Shown piece by piece: positions 1 to 11,191 of a stretch of DNA of 64,000 nucleotides; position 1 is the stretch's first letter; every line of letters begins with the position of its first letter. The notes under the pieces were generated by a model. It was given only the letters and a program-made list of their open reading frames with translations. It searched no databases and had not been told where the DNA came from. A program made the position numbers and the translations under genes. The DNA lies in contig CM073195.1 of the NCBI GenBank assembly GCA_037042915.1, forward strand, positions 1,054,001 to 1,118,000. The letters are read 5' to 3'. The DNA is from Auricularia sp. M13 (taxonomy: Eukaryota > Basidiomycota > Agaricomycetes > Auriculariales > Auriculariaceae).

Positions 1-979
1 GAGTCGTTATAGTCGCTGGCAGATTCCAAAGACATTTCGGACGAAAAGGTCTGTGGGAGCCCAGTCTCGACGCAAGGGGGAGAGGTGAGGTCCTAAGAAA
101 TGTTTGCCGTGTGGGCAAGGTGAAAAGGCGTTGCTTGGGCGGTGCCTGCAGTGCTGTGCGTGTATTCCGCGCGGTTCTCGGGCTCAGTAGAAGGTTGGAA
201 GCACGATCGCGCACAGTTACTGTGTCGAATGCCGAGATTCCAGAGGACTGGCTGAAAGGAGGCTGCAGTTGTTCGCGATGCACTCCTAGACCTAAGTAAT
301 TGCGCGGAACGAATGCGGACCGGACCCCGCGGCCGTCATTGTCTCCCGACAACCACCAAACGCGTGCGCTGGAGCCGACAGGGTCAACACGCCGCAGTTT
401 GAATAGCGCGAGCGGCGCCTTCCACCACGCATCTCGTTGTGCGGCGACCGCATGCTTGTACAATGCGCACTCCGCTGGGCGATTGAGCTTGTCGCATGGG
501 CGTGCCATGCCCACCGAGTCGCATCGCCGAGCGAGCGCGTTGAGCGGAGCTAGAAACGCGTTCACCGATTTCACCCAGCGAGATGACCGAGACCGAACGC
601 GCTACGACGAGCGCATCATCAGCTCAAGACTACCCAATAGCTTTCCTGGACACGCCCTTTGGCGAGAATTTATTCTTTAAAGTCGTAGCGCGCACGCGGC
701 CAGTCGGCATCCTGTGCCATCCACAAGCCTCCACAAACATTTCCACATGATCAACATCCGCTCAAGAATACAACGCGACTTTGGCATTGTGGTCCCGTGA
801 GTCCTGCCCCACGTTCAGCGTTACACAAGGGTCTATCGCCTACGCGCAGTCTAATAAGCACGGTCTGACGCGTCTTTGTTTTGTAGGAAGGCATCAGTTG
901 ACCCAAGGACGATGTACCCATCCCTTGCGCCGATACCCATTCATTAGCTATCCGCGCGAATCAGACAACCTGCGCACGC
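1..979. other. No gene recognised
   Basis: Open frames exist on the plus strand (for example 300-680) but their translations show no domain, signal peptide or conserved motif. They look like chance frames in GC-rich DNA. I see no tRNA, repeat or transposon end here. Confidence 0.5.
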
Positions 980-1491
980 ATGGCTTCTTCCAGCGCGAAT
1001 TCTCCCACACCGAGTTCGAGGTCATCCACCTGCATTATCTCGCGCGCAACTGCAGACGCCCATTCGCCTTCTGGTTTCCGGGTGCACTGTCGCCCGGGGA
1101 AACTGCGACCTCCACGCGCGGCAAGGGCACCAGAGGCAGGGGTTGCGGAGGCCGCCCGTCTACTAGAGGCCGTGGAAGCGGAAGAGGTCTCTCCACCACC
1201 TCTGTCCAAGGCGCGGCGAGTCTTCAAGGGAGTTGTCATCAAACGATGACGACAATGCCGTCGCGGACGATCCCAGTGACAGTTGCGCCGGAAGCACGGT
1301 GCAGAGTGGGACGCCAATGGACGAAGATGGGGAGAGCGAGCAGAGTGAGGACCAAGATGAAGACGGTATGTACCATTGTGGCCTGATTATTCGACCCGTT
1401 GACACGATGCACAACGATTTAGCTCGCCGGACAGAGAGAAACGTGCTGCAAAAGGGAAGCCCCCACTTCCGCCAAAAAGGAGGCGCAAGAG
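980..1491 (+). CDS. Hypothetical small acidic/basic protein (weak gene model)
   Basis: I do not recognise the family. An ATG at 980 opens a Ser/Pro/Ala-rich frame that runs to about 1249. A second frame from about 1240 encodes an acidic stretch rich in Asp and Glu (DEDGESEQSEDQDEDG). A GT..AG intron at about 1367-1421 then leads to an exon ending in a basic cluster (PPKRRRKR) that could be a nuclear localisation signal. The two first frames join only if one base is gained or lost near 1240, as in several other genes of this window. The 3' end is uncertain; a donor-like GT follows at 1492. The alternation of acidic and basic blocks suggests a nuclear protein, but this is inference. It may not be a gene at all. 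Confidence 0.3.
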
Positions 1492-2742
1492 GTGATTTCC
1501 ATGCTCTTCCCATGTTGATGTTATGGATACTGATCACTACCTTCGTAGTGGTCCCAAATAGCCTGTCAACGACGCTCATTATACAATTGGTTCGGGGCTT
1601 GCGATATCGTGTATATAACCGTGTGTATAACCGCTATCAGGCAGTCAGCGCTGGTCTGCGTTCTGCTCTGGGTTTACTCATTCTAACGGTCTAACGGCAA
1701 CCTGCACAGTTGTCGTTTCAGTGGCCTTGCGCATCGATTTGACAAGAGCCACGGTTATTGTAGCCAACGTTCAGCAGTTTACGATATTCGCGAGAGGTCG
1801 GCGCACTATTGTAAAACCGACTGGTCTGTCATGGGTCCCGATCGCCAGTAGCTTTTTGAACTCCAAATTCATCATAAGGAGTGAGTTTCTGCCGGTGCAG
1901 ACTTATGCCCCCTTCTGCCATCGGAATGAGGTGAGGACGCACAGGTTGAAAATTTGTTTTACACTCTATGTACTCACAAACTCCTCGGCGCTTCAGCAAT
2001 TTAGCTCGGGGCAATTACCCAAGCAATACCCGCGACGCGCGCTCCGCCTCCAACAGTTCTCTATCATCGTCCCGGCAGGAAGCGGAGCGCGTTGGGAATG
2101 AGCTTGGAGGCGCGACAAGGCGAAGCCTCCATCGGCTGTATGATGCCGGCGGCAGCGACAAGCATTCCCATGTGTGATCCACTGGCCATAAGCGGCACAC
2201 GACTGAGCATTCGGGCTTTCTGCTGCTGCGCGCAGCTCTGCAGTATCCCAAGCGCAGTTTATTATGATCGACTCTGAGTAGTACTCAGAGTACGTGAACG
2301 TAATCTGATGATGAAACCATTGCACACTGACATGTTGTGGACCATGGGGGATTCAGTCCAGACGTATCTTCATCATAACCGGGATCATCCAGCGTGTGCC
2401 AGCTGGTATGTTCCTCCTCATGCGACGGGATCTGCACTGAATGCCAGGTACATGGGAGTTATGTGGGTAAGTCACGTCAATTTGTGTGGCCTGCGGCGAC
2501 GAGCTTACACCAGCGAGCAAGAAATGGGTCAAAACCGGTCGCCGCCGAGCTGACTCGTATAACGTGTTGCCCATCATCAATCACCGTCATGAGCATTGAG
2601 TAAGATCCTGCAAAATGGCCTAATCGGGCCATCATTGATGGAGAACCACACTGACTAACAATCCATACGTGTAACCCGACATCAAAGACTGCGCCGCTCC
2701 ACGAGCCGCTTCGGCCTTCCATGATTCCCGGGCTACAAATTG
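1492..2742. other. Intergenic stretch before the GH105 gene
   Basis: No supported gene. It contains a short near-direct repeat around 1608-1633 (two units of the form GTGTATAACC) and a perfect palindrome at 2271-2291, listed separately. Confidence 0.45.
2271..2291. repeat. Perfect 10-bp inverted repeat with 1-base spacer
   Basis: ACTCTGAGTA, one G, then TACTCAGAGT. The arms are exact reverse complements. It lies about 550 bases upstream of the GH105 start, so it could be a dimeric transcription-factor site or a chance hairpin. Confidence 0.7.
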
Positions 2743-2749
2743 TATAAAA
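2743..2749 (+). promoter_or_regulatory. TATA box of the GH105 gene
   Basis: TATAAAA sits 77 bases before the ATG at 2826. This is a normal distance for a fungal gene with a short 5' leader, and a clear TATA box fits an inducible secreted enzyme. Confidence 0.6.
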
Positions 2750-2825
2750 TCTGGTGGGGCGAGACTGCTGAGGTCGAGAGCTTCCTCCCCTCCTCACCCT
2801 CGTTTCGAACTTGTACTCGTTCACT

Positions 2826-4312
2826 ATGTCGAACATTCGCTCTTTGATCCTCGTCGCTCTCTCCCTGATCTCCACGTCGTTCGCGGCCGCGCTGCCCTCC
2901 ACGCACCCCGAGTTCGACCGTGAGACCGTCGCAAAGGTCCGTGAGAACATGATCGCCATCTCCCATGAAAGGTGCGTTGCAGGGCGTTCAGACACATCTC
3001 CACATTGTCAGTTGTTACTCATTGGTTGAATGTCATACAGCTGGGAGATCGGAACTATGATGGAGGCTATCACGGAATTCGATACCCCGCAGCTGGCTGT
3101 CTTCGATGCTCCGAGGCTGCCGCCCAAGCGTGGTGAGGCGCTCCCGTCCGTCGCCCTGGCCGCATTGGACACTGCCCTCGCTAACCGCACGATCATCCGA
3201 AACACCATCTCTCCTGGATACAAGCCCCTCTGGTACACAGGCTCCGTCGCTGACTCGGCCAGTACGTGCTCCTCAGAAATGCCCTTACACAGAAGGCTCT
3301 TTCGTCCAGATCTGACTGCAGGTTCATCTCAGGCCTCGGTGTTACCGATGTCATTGCGGCCGTTACCACGGGCGAGGAGCAGTACCAAACTAGCGCCTCT
3401 GAGCAACTTGACTTCCTGCTGCATGATGCGCCGCACAAGGGTGTGCTTATATCTCACCGAAACGAGACGTTCCAGGCATGGTTAGTTCTCTCACTCCGTC
3501 TTAAGGATGATACTTACGACTCAGGGCTGACTTTATCTCGATGGCACCGCCGTTCATCGCGTACTATGGCGTGTCTCAGGGTGGTCGCGAGGGCAAAGGT
3601 CTCCTAATCAACGCGTACCAGCAATGCCAGGGCTACCGCGACATCCTCCGTGATCCTGAGACCAACCTCTGGCACCATGTCCTCGAGGGTTTTTGGAACG
3701 ACACCGGCTTGTGGATCACTGGCAACTCGTGGGCGGCGTTCGGCATGCTTCGCGTGCAGCAGACCATCGCCAAATCAGTGTTCGCGAAACACCTGCATTC
3801 TGAGTCTGCAGACCTCCTTGCCTGGACGGACGAGATCATCACTGCTGCCTGGTCTAAGCAGGTAAGCCGCTCAGTCTATCCCCGCAAAGTGCGGAACCGC
3901 TAATACCACGGATAGTCAGAAGTTGGCGGCATCCCGAATTACATGGACAAGGAGGACCAATTCGAGGACTCCGCCGGCACCGCGCTCCTCGCTGCGACGA
4001 CCTACCGACTCGCCGTCATAACGCGTTCCAACAAGCACATCCCCAACGCGGAGAAGGCCCTGAAGCGCATGATCGAAGTCACTGACAAGGATGGCTGGGT
4101 TCACGGTGCCGTTGACCCTTACAACTTCGCTCGTCCCGCAGAAGGCAACACACCAGACGGATATAGTCCCGAGGGTGAGAGCATTCACTTGATGACTCCG
4201 TAGCAACGTTCTCATACGCCGTGCCGTCGTAGCCCAATCGTTCATCGTCATGCTCGATATCGCCGCACGCAAGTATTACGCTTCGGGCCTCGCTGGCAGC
4301 GTTAGTGCGTAG
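2826..4312 (+). CDS. Secreted GH105-type unsaturated glucuronyl/galacturonyl hydrolase
   Basis: Predicted to release unsaturated uronic acid residues left by polysaccharide lyases (rhamnogalacturonan or related polymers), outside the cell. The ATG at 2826 starts a hydrophobic signal peptide (LILVALSLISTSFAA). About six exons can be joined: 2826-2971, 3041-3261, 3322-3480, 3525-3861, about 3920-4174 and 4233-4312. The product is roughly 390 residues, the usual family length. Conserved six-hairpin features include a WEIGTMMEA segment, GYKPLWYTG, ADFISMAPPFIAYYG (the region of the catalytic Asp in this family), LWHHVLEGFWNDTGLW, GNSWAAFGM and an EDSAGTAL block. The reading is continuous across all introns. 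GH88 is the nearest alternative, but the MAPPF and WITGNSWAAFG motifs favour GH105. Confidence 0.85.
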
Positions 4313-4999
4313 TTTAATAGCCAAGCACATATACCTTTGAGCTTGGAGTTTCCTTCTTCACACCAATCATTGTTCTCGCGAACTTCATAAGTATACTTAC
4401 ACAGTTATATTAATGAGAATACCAATTGAAATTTGGACAAAAGGACGCGACTGACACTGAGTATCTAAACTTCTGTTCGCCATCCACGGGGCACATACGG
4501 CTTGATCCGACTTGGTTTCCCTCTTCCACTCAGTCATTGACATGTTCTACGCGCCACAGCGAGCTTATGACTTGGCGCACATGCCCACACTGAACACGCG
4601 CTGCCTAGGACTGTCAATCGAACACGGCCGGCCTCTGTTGAACGTTCTGTTGATGACTGCAGGCTCACAGCAGGTTGTTGGGTGTCTTTCTGCAGCTCAC
4701 ATGCTCCATCTTGTGCGAGATCTGTCGACAGTAGTTACTACAGGCTTTGGTCATCGTATACCGTCAAACGCACAAGATGAAAGACAGCAGCGATAACGAC
4801 CAATATCTTGATCTTCCACCTCAACACATCGTGACCCTTGACGGCCGCCACTCCCGATTTGACTCGCATGCAATTGGCGAAAAACCCCGAAATGCATTGC
4901 TTGGCCGCTATCGACGATGGCTCCGCACGCCTTGGGCCTCGTGGCCCGTTCTGCCAAAATGTTGCATATGGAAGGCGTCACTTTTGGCACTTCCGGTTT
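4313..4999. other. Intergenic, GH105 3' side to P450
   Basis: No supported gene. The true 5' end of the P450 could lie here, since its reading frame is open upstream to about 4838 with further in-frame ATGs at 4868 and 4895. Confidence 0.4.
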
Positions 5000-7250
5000 A
5001 TGGAAGCCGTCTATAAAGCTCACGGCAGTCGGGCGAAGATCACTCGCCTCGGGTGGAACCACGACATCCACCTTGCTTATGCCACCTTTACGTCCAATCC
5101 AATTGCTCTTGCGGTCGCAGGCCTCGTCCTGTACTGGGCGGCCCGTCTCGTGCAGTTCCTGTACGCCTACTGGCGTCACAGTCGTTCCCCGCTGTGCAAT
5201 CTCCCTGGTCCACGTCACGCGTCCAGTTGGATCTCGGGCGACATTGGCGCATTATCGGTTGGAGAGGACATGGAAGCCCTTGAGGCATGGGCCCGGGAAT
5301 ATGGCAATAACTTTGTGATCCGAAGTGAATTCGGCGTGAGTCCTTTCCTCATGCCAGCCAGCAGCACAGTGTGAGGCTTACACCAGGATCCTTATCCCAA
5401 AGAAACAAGTACTCATCACCACAGATCTTCGAGCAGTCACACATGTCATCTTTGCTAATTATGTGTTCCAAAAACAGCCGGGCGAGCAGCGTGGTCTTGA
5501 GGAATTTCTTGGTCGCGAAGGCAAGCCGCTGCCTCTAAATGTCATGGATCTAACATATCTCACAATTGATAGGTGTGCTCTGGGCAGAAGGTTTGTAATG
5601 GCCGCTCAGCTTGAAGAGTATTGAGATATTTTTGTTCAGGAGAACAACACAAGAACCAAGTGACTGATCAGTGAAAATCAATGTCATCTTCACTGACGTA
5701 TCGCATAGCGTCGGGTCCTTAGTCCAGCCTTTGGTTATGCCCAAATCCAAAACTTGATGCCCATCTTCCTGGACGATTCGGCTAAGGTATGGGATCTTTA
5801 ATGTGTGGCACGGCTCATTCATAATACATGCTATCCTTAGATGCGCGACATTTGGAACGATATGTGCGTTGCCGCTGGAGGGACTGCGCGTGTCGACGCT
5901 TTCGAGTGGGTGGGCAAAGCAACAATGTCCATCATCGGGCGAGCTGGTGCGTATTTGCCGAGATGGTCTCTCAAAGTGTTTTTCATCTATTTCAAGGCTT
6001 CGACTACGAGATCGGCTCTTTGGACGAGAATGCTCCCAAAACCAAAATGGCGGAAGCTTTGGATCCCATTTTTCGTGTGGATCTCACGCCCGGCGATGTG
6101 CTTCTCGGTCGTCTGCAAAATCACTTGCCATTCCTCCGCAAATACTTCGTACGCGCCGCTCGATTTCTCAGGGGATTTTATGCTCACCTTGACATGCAGC
6201 CCGATAAACGTACGCGCCAGGCCACTCACTACAGGAATACGATGGACGAGATCGGGATGCGGATTCTGCATGAGAAAAAGCAGGCAATACACGCGGAAGG
6301 AGGCCTGACAGACGAATCCTCCTCGGGCGGCAAAGACCTCATTGCCTTGCTTTTGAAGGCCAACCTCAAAGCTGATCTCGACCCCGCTCTGCGTCTCAAT
6401 GATGCGGAAGTGCTGGCGCAGATCCCCACATTTCTGTTCGCCGGTCACGAGACGACCAGGTATAGCCTTAACGTCGGTGGTTTCATATACCATACTGATG
6501 CTCAGAATAGTACGACCACTGCCTGGGCTATCTATGCTCTGGCAAAGAACGCCGAAGTACAGACGAAACTACGTCTGGAGCTTCAGCGGATCGCCACCGA
6601 GACTCCAACACTCGACATGCTTAACAGCCTCTCGTATCTCGACCACGTTATCCGCGAAACACTCCGTTTCCACACTTTTTTACCTGTCGTCATTCGCACA
6701 GCATTCAAAGAAGACTTGATACCTTTGGAACAACCCACGAAAGGCCGCAATGGCAAGCTACTTTCGCACATACAGTGAGCTACTTGCATATCACTCCCGT
6801 GTACAATTCGTCTCACAAATCGTTCAGCATTTCTGAAGGCGACGACGTGATTGTTCCCATATGGCTCATCAACCGCAGCAAAAGCATCTGGGGACCCGAC
6901 GCCGACGAGTTTAGGTACGTACAACTTCTCATGAATATGTGGCCGCTGTTGACTGGGAGTTTCGGCGCCACAGGCCGGAGAGATGGGAAGACGTGCCAGC
7001 CGCCGCAAATGCAATCCCAGGCATTACCCCGGGTCTGATGAGCTTCTTCGGTGGCCCGCGTGGATGCATTGGCCATCGCTTTGCTGTCGCAGAGATGAAG
7101 GCGCTGCTCTTCCACATTGTCCGCGGATTCGAGTTTCGGTTGGCCGTCGACCCGTCCGAGATTTGGGCCAGGTCTGCCCCGCTCATGCATCCACAGCTTC
7201 GCAGCGACAATAGCGTCCAGTTGCCCATTCTGATCACTCCCGTCGCCTAG
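5000..7250 (+). CDS. Cytochrome P450 monooxygenase
   Basis: Heme-thiolate monooxygenase anchored in the ER membrane; substrate unknown. From the ATG at 5000 the order is: hydrophobic anchor (PIALAVAGLVLYWAARLVQF), proline hinge (CNLPGP), an exon at about 5709-5787 with the helix-C motif RRVLSPAFG, helix-D region (WVGKATMSIIGRAG), helix-I oxygen-binding motif FAGHETT followed after an intron by TTAWAIYALAKN, helix-K ExxR (VIRETLRFH), PERW, and the heme loop FFGGPRGCIGHRFAVAE with the Cys ligand. The stop is at 7250. There are about ten exons; those between 5560 and 5830 are tiny and their edges are uncertain. All core motifs are present, so it looks functional. Microbial P450s of this class with PGP and FFGGPRGC motifs are expanded in wood- and litter-decay fungi. 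I do not assign a CYP family. Confidence 0.85.
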
Positions 7251-7609
7251 ATACTTGGCGCAAGGCTAGTAAAGCCTCGTGCCAGCTTCATACACGAACG
7301 ACTCTCTTTTCACACGAACTCCTGCCTGCGTCTGTACAATTTACACAAGGCTGTTCCGAATGTTGTATGCACCTATTTGTCTGCGTTACACGACTCTCGC
7401 AACTAAGGGACACCATCTGCCACTGTTGAGGGAACTCTCCAAGTTGCTGACTCCACCGGTCAGCCAAAAAGAGTGGGACAGCGGCGCGCCAGCCAACATG
7501 GACTCGGGGCTGATCGCGCCACTCGTTCAGAGGGCAATTTGCGAACTTGCTTGCCGCCTACCAGGCTCAATCCTGCCGTGGCACGCATGACCCGTCGGCC
7601 ACAGAGTCC
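7251..7609. other. Intergenic, P450 3' side
   Basis: I see no gene, repeat or RNA here. Confidence 0.4.
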
Positions 7610-7937
7610 TCAGCAACATGCGCACGACGCCAGAGCATCCTGGGAGGGAGATTCAGGCGCGGCCGCCCCGCCGGCGCCAAGCTGCAGGAGGAGCATCGTT
7701 GCATCGACAGTTGAGTCAACGCGCGCTTCATTGCAGAGTCTGAAAGTGGTCGCCGCACGGAGCCACGCCATGCCCTTTCCAGGATCGTGAGGACCTTGGC
7801 CATCTGACTTTGACGGTAGAATCTGAATGCCGTCAAACTTGAGAATCCAGGGAGAACGGCGGGCGAAGTTGTGAACAAACGAGAGACCTTCGGAAAACAG
7901 ACGCGTCGTAGCAGGAGCTTGGAGTGGTATTATAGTC
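7610..7937 (-). CDS. Possible 3' exon of an unrecognised gene
   Basis: An open stretch of about 109 codons on the minus strand follows a good acceptor (CTTGCAG) ending at 7938 and runs to a TGA at 7610-7612. The translation looks protein-like: GLSFVHNFARRSPWILKF in the first third, then an Ala/Gly/Pro-rich tail ending SCACC. It has no ATG of its own, so upstream exons would be needed; I cannot place them confidently between 7940 and 8100. Not recognised as any family. Confidence 0.25.
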
Positions 7938-8101
7938 CTGCAAGATCGTTAGCCCGATGATCAAGGTAAAACGACCAGCCCAGCTTCTAGATGGAACTTG
8001 GGACAGCAGCCACACATATACTGTAAATGCAAGACAAATCCAATTAACCCAGGTACAAATGCAAAATTAAATCCATGCCGGTTGTAGAGTATAAGGAAAT
8101 C

Positions 8102-9350
8102 TCAACTGATGATACACATCTCCTTGTCCGCCTCCTCGGCCTGCTTGTCCATCTCGGCCAGACGCGCCTTGTCGGCTTCGCTCAACAGCTGCATGGAGCG
8201 TCAATTGCTAGCTCAAGATGGATGCAGCATCGACGCAGACGTACTCCTTTACGCTCGCGGTCGCGCAGCGCCTTGCGCCGGCTCTCCGCCTCAGCCCGGG
8301 CGCGGCTGCTCAGGCGGACGCAAAGATCACGGGAGGACGCCATGAGCCGAGGAGCGGATCGTACGGCGTGAGCGTAGCAGGGGGCGCGGAAGAGGAAGAG
8401 GAAGCAGAGGTGGGCGCTTCGCTCGACGCGGGCACAGGGAGAGGCTCGCACCGGTCTGTCTTGCTGAACGGGTTCGGCACCTTCGACTTCGGCGCGGGCT
8501 GGGGAGCAGCTGCAGCCGGCCCCGAGCTCGCCGTGGCCGTCCTCGGTGCGACCTTCGGCGCGGGTTGGGTGCGGGTGCACCGGTGTTAGCGGGCGCCGGC
8601 GGCTTTGATGTGGGCGTCGGCGCGGGTTTGGTCGTCGTGGCCGTCTTGGCGGCTGCGATGTTGCGCTTCAGTGCGGCAAGCGCGGCTTGCGCTGCAGGTG
8701 CAGCCTGGTTCGGCCGTCCTCCTGACAGCGTGGATTTGGACGTCGTAGACGCTGACGAGGACGTCGTCGTAGACGCCGCCGTGCAGTTATGGTCGCTGGC
8801 GTATCTGTGTTCCGCGCAGTACTTCTGCCGACAGTTCTACAGTAGTATACCCGATCAGCGCGCATGTTCAATGGGGGATAGATAGATGGGTTTGAGACGT
8901 ACCGGGCATTGTATGGGCGCGACAAGCTTCTTGCTGCACCCGCGCGCTCTGCATATGGGCATCTTGTTCTGGGCTCGCTTCCGCTTCTCCTCGTCAACGA
9001 GGACAGCGCACTCCGTGTTAAAGTGGCGCTCCATGCGGACGTTGGGATCGGTGCCCGGGGCATAGGCTATCGGGACGCTGCAGAATGGGCAGTTGGGCGC
9101 AATGCGATCGTGAGCGCTGGGGTCGTATGAGGGACAGTTGTGGGAGTCGGGTTGGAAGTGCTCAAGACACTGTGAGGATCGAGTTAGCTTGCGTAATTCA
9201 GTCAGAGACGAGGGACGCGCGTACATATTTGTGGCTGCAGTGCGTGCACTTGAACGGGAGAAAGTCGACGAGCGTGCAGGTGGAGTGCTCGCACTGCTCG
9301 CCGATGGCAAGCATCCCGCTCTCGTACTGAGGCGTCGTGGACGAGGACAT
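8102..9350 (-). CDS. AN1-type zinc-finger protein, ZFAND2/AIRAP-like, with C-terminal CaaX box
   Basis: Likely a proteasome/p97-associated quality-control factor, as known for animal ZFAND2A/B. The start is the ATG at 9350 (MSSSTTPQYESGM). Exon 1 carries the first AN1 finger (CEHSTCTLVDFLPFKC, CSHKY), completed in exon 2 by CLEHF and HNC. The second finger spans an intron near 8850-8930 (CRARGCSKKL, CPNCRQKYCAEH, HNC). A Ser/Thr- then Pro/Ala-rich linker follows, then a charged helix (RARAEAESRRKALRDRERK) and, after a last intron, an acidic helix ending KEMCIIS. CIIS fits a CaaX prenylation signal, as reported for human ZFAND2B. Within the linker (about 8590-8340) the sensible frame changes twice, so one-base errors are likely there. 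It is divergently transcribed from the mutase at 9482. Confidence 0.8.
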
Positions 9351-9481
9351 GCTGGCTGGCTGGCAGAGATGGTGGTGGTTCGGGAGAGAGAGTGCTTGTC
9401 GGAGTGGCTGACGCGTCTGGGTCCGGTTCCAGAATGCGAGCGATGGCAGCACAGCCGCAACACAGCCTTTTACCCCCACTC
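9351..9481. promoter_or_regulatory. Shared divergent promoter, 131 bp
   Basis: The start codons of the minus-strand AN1 gene (9350) and the plus-strand mutase (9482) are separated by only 131 bases. Both promoters must therefore lie within or overlap this interval. No TATA box is evident. Confidence 0.6.
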
Positions 9482-10706
9482 ATGACGGTCACTTTTTACT
9501 TTGTAAGTCCCGCAGCATCCAGCGCATTCCAGCCTGCTTATGCTGCTCAGATCCGGCACGGACAGTCCGTAGACAACACCGTATGTGCCCCAGAACCCAG
9601 AGCGTGACCGCCGTTGCCACCAATTAGGCTCACTGTGGCTGGTCGTGTGAGCAGAAGACGACCATCTGGGCTGGCTGGAAGGACTCGCCGCTCACTAACC
9701 ATGGTGCGTTCTCATCTGCATATAATTGTACAAAGCCGCTGCTCACCGTCGAGCACGATCCACAGGACAGCGAGTAAGTGCATCGGCCGGCTGGCCCATT
9801 ATTGCCAATTGACCTGTGGCTGATTTGCTGGCGCTCGACCACTGACAGCAAGCCGACGCGCTGGGAGCCTCCTTCGCCAGCACGCCGCTCACCGCGATAT
9901 ACGCCTCGCCCCTCAAGCGCGCCCACAGCACGGCGAAGGCGCTTGCGGCAGCCCAGGCCGACCCAGCCAGGATCCCGTTCGTCGTGACGCCCGATCTGAG
10001 GGAACAGTTGCGTCTCCCGCTCTTTGACACATTCTCCCGGCTGCATTCTGACTCTCGCTTGCGTTGTCTGCTGTCTGTAGGGGCTTCGGAATCGCCGAGG
10101 GCCGCACCCACGTCTACAACGGCACGCTCGACCTCAAGCGCGGCATCTTCCCCGTCATCCGCGGCCGCACTGAGCGCTACCCCGACGGCGAGTCGCGCGA
10201 CGACGTCCGCGCGCGCGGCCGCCGCGTGCTCGCCACCCACCTCATGCCCCACGTGCTCGCCGCGCGCGGACGCCCCGCCGGCGAGACCCACGTCGCCATC
10301 GTGAGCCACGGAATCTGCATCGCGGAGCTCCTCGGTGCCATCCTCGAGCGCGTCCCCAAGGCCTGCAAGGGCGACTACTGGTTCGGTGGCGTGCACAACA
10401 CCGGCTGGCACGCGATGGAAGTCGGTCTGCTGGTCCGTTGCGCATCCTCGCTCCAATCGAAGCCAGATTGACTGACGCAAATTGAAATTCGATACATAGA
10501 ACGAGGAGCCCGGCGTGACGGACGGGCCCGCAGATACCGCAGAGCTCTGGGTGAACGTCACGCACGTCAACAACAGTTCCCACCTCGCGAACGTCCCCAA
10601 GGCGCCCGGCGGACTTGGCAGCGTCCCGCACGACCCGAACCAGGCCAAGATCACCGCGTACCTCGCAGGCAACACGCGTGCCGTCGAGGTCGAGGCTGTC
10701 GAGTAG
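9482..10706 (+). CDS. Phosphoglycerate-mutase-like histidine phosphatase
   Basis: A histidine phosphatase superfamily enzyme; the catalytic His becomes phosphorylated. Substrate unknown: it could be a sugar phosphatase or a general phosphatase rather than a glycolytic mutase. Exon 1 (9482-9502) is seven codons. After a 48-base intron the catalytic motif follows (IRHGQSVDN, 9551-9581). Next come TIWAGWKDSPLTNHG, then AIYASPLKRAHSTAKAL, then GFGIAEGRTHVY. The second catalytic His is in HVAIVSHGICIAELL. The final exon (from about 10501) gives ELWVNVTHVNNSSHL and ends EVEAVE. About six exons; frames are continuous. The length of about 270-280 residues is normal for fungal cofactor-independent-fold members of this clan. 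Confidence 0.8.
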
Positions 10707-11191
10707 GCTGTTCTTGCTGTTTCACACTTCACCCTCCTCGTTTCTCGCTCTCGCGTTACATAGATCATTCTCCACGATAGAGTCAACCCACCGCATGCTC
10801 CCTATGTACATACAGGCACTTTCTTGCTTTGTTTTACTTTTGCTTTTGCGTTGCTGCAGGGCGGCAAATACATCGACTGCATCTTTGAAGCTTGAGCATG
10901 AGCCTGTGCTGAAATGTGGGATTGGGATGAAAGCCTCGGAACTGCGGCAACCCGGTTCCCAGGCTGTTGAGATGCCGAACGTAAAAAAGCCGGATGTCCT
11001 TTGCCCGTGGCGTGCTGAGGGCACGCTTTGGCTTTGTACGGTCGTCAGGATCACTTTGGTAAGAAACACCCAAGTTGTGCAAGCATCCGATCCGCCGATC
11101 TAAGCATCTTACCCCGCTTCGGTTATCATCAATTCATGGCTCCTGGTTCGCCGGCGACAGTACCACAGCTCTTCCGAGGACTCTGCACACG
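10707..11191. other. Intergenic between mutase and amidohydrolase
   Basis: Nothing recognised in these 485 bases. The plus-strand frame open upstream of 11192 lacks conserved content. Confidence 0.4.

Noticed and set aside
300-680. 126-codon plus-strand frame near the left edge
   Set aside because: No ATG-based context, signal, domain or splice partner; the translation is Arg/Ser-rich as in random GC-rich DNA.
9743-10786. 347-codon open frame on the minus strand
   Set aside because: It is fully antisense to the mutase exons, which have conserved catalytic motifs; long antisense frames are expected in GC-rich codon usage.
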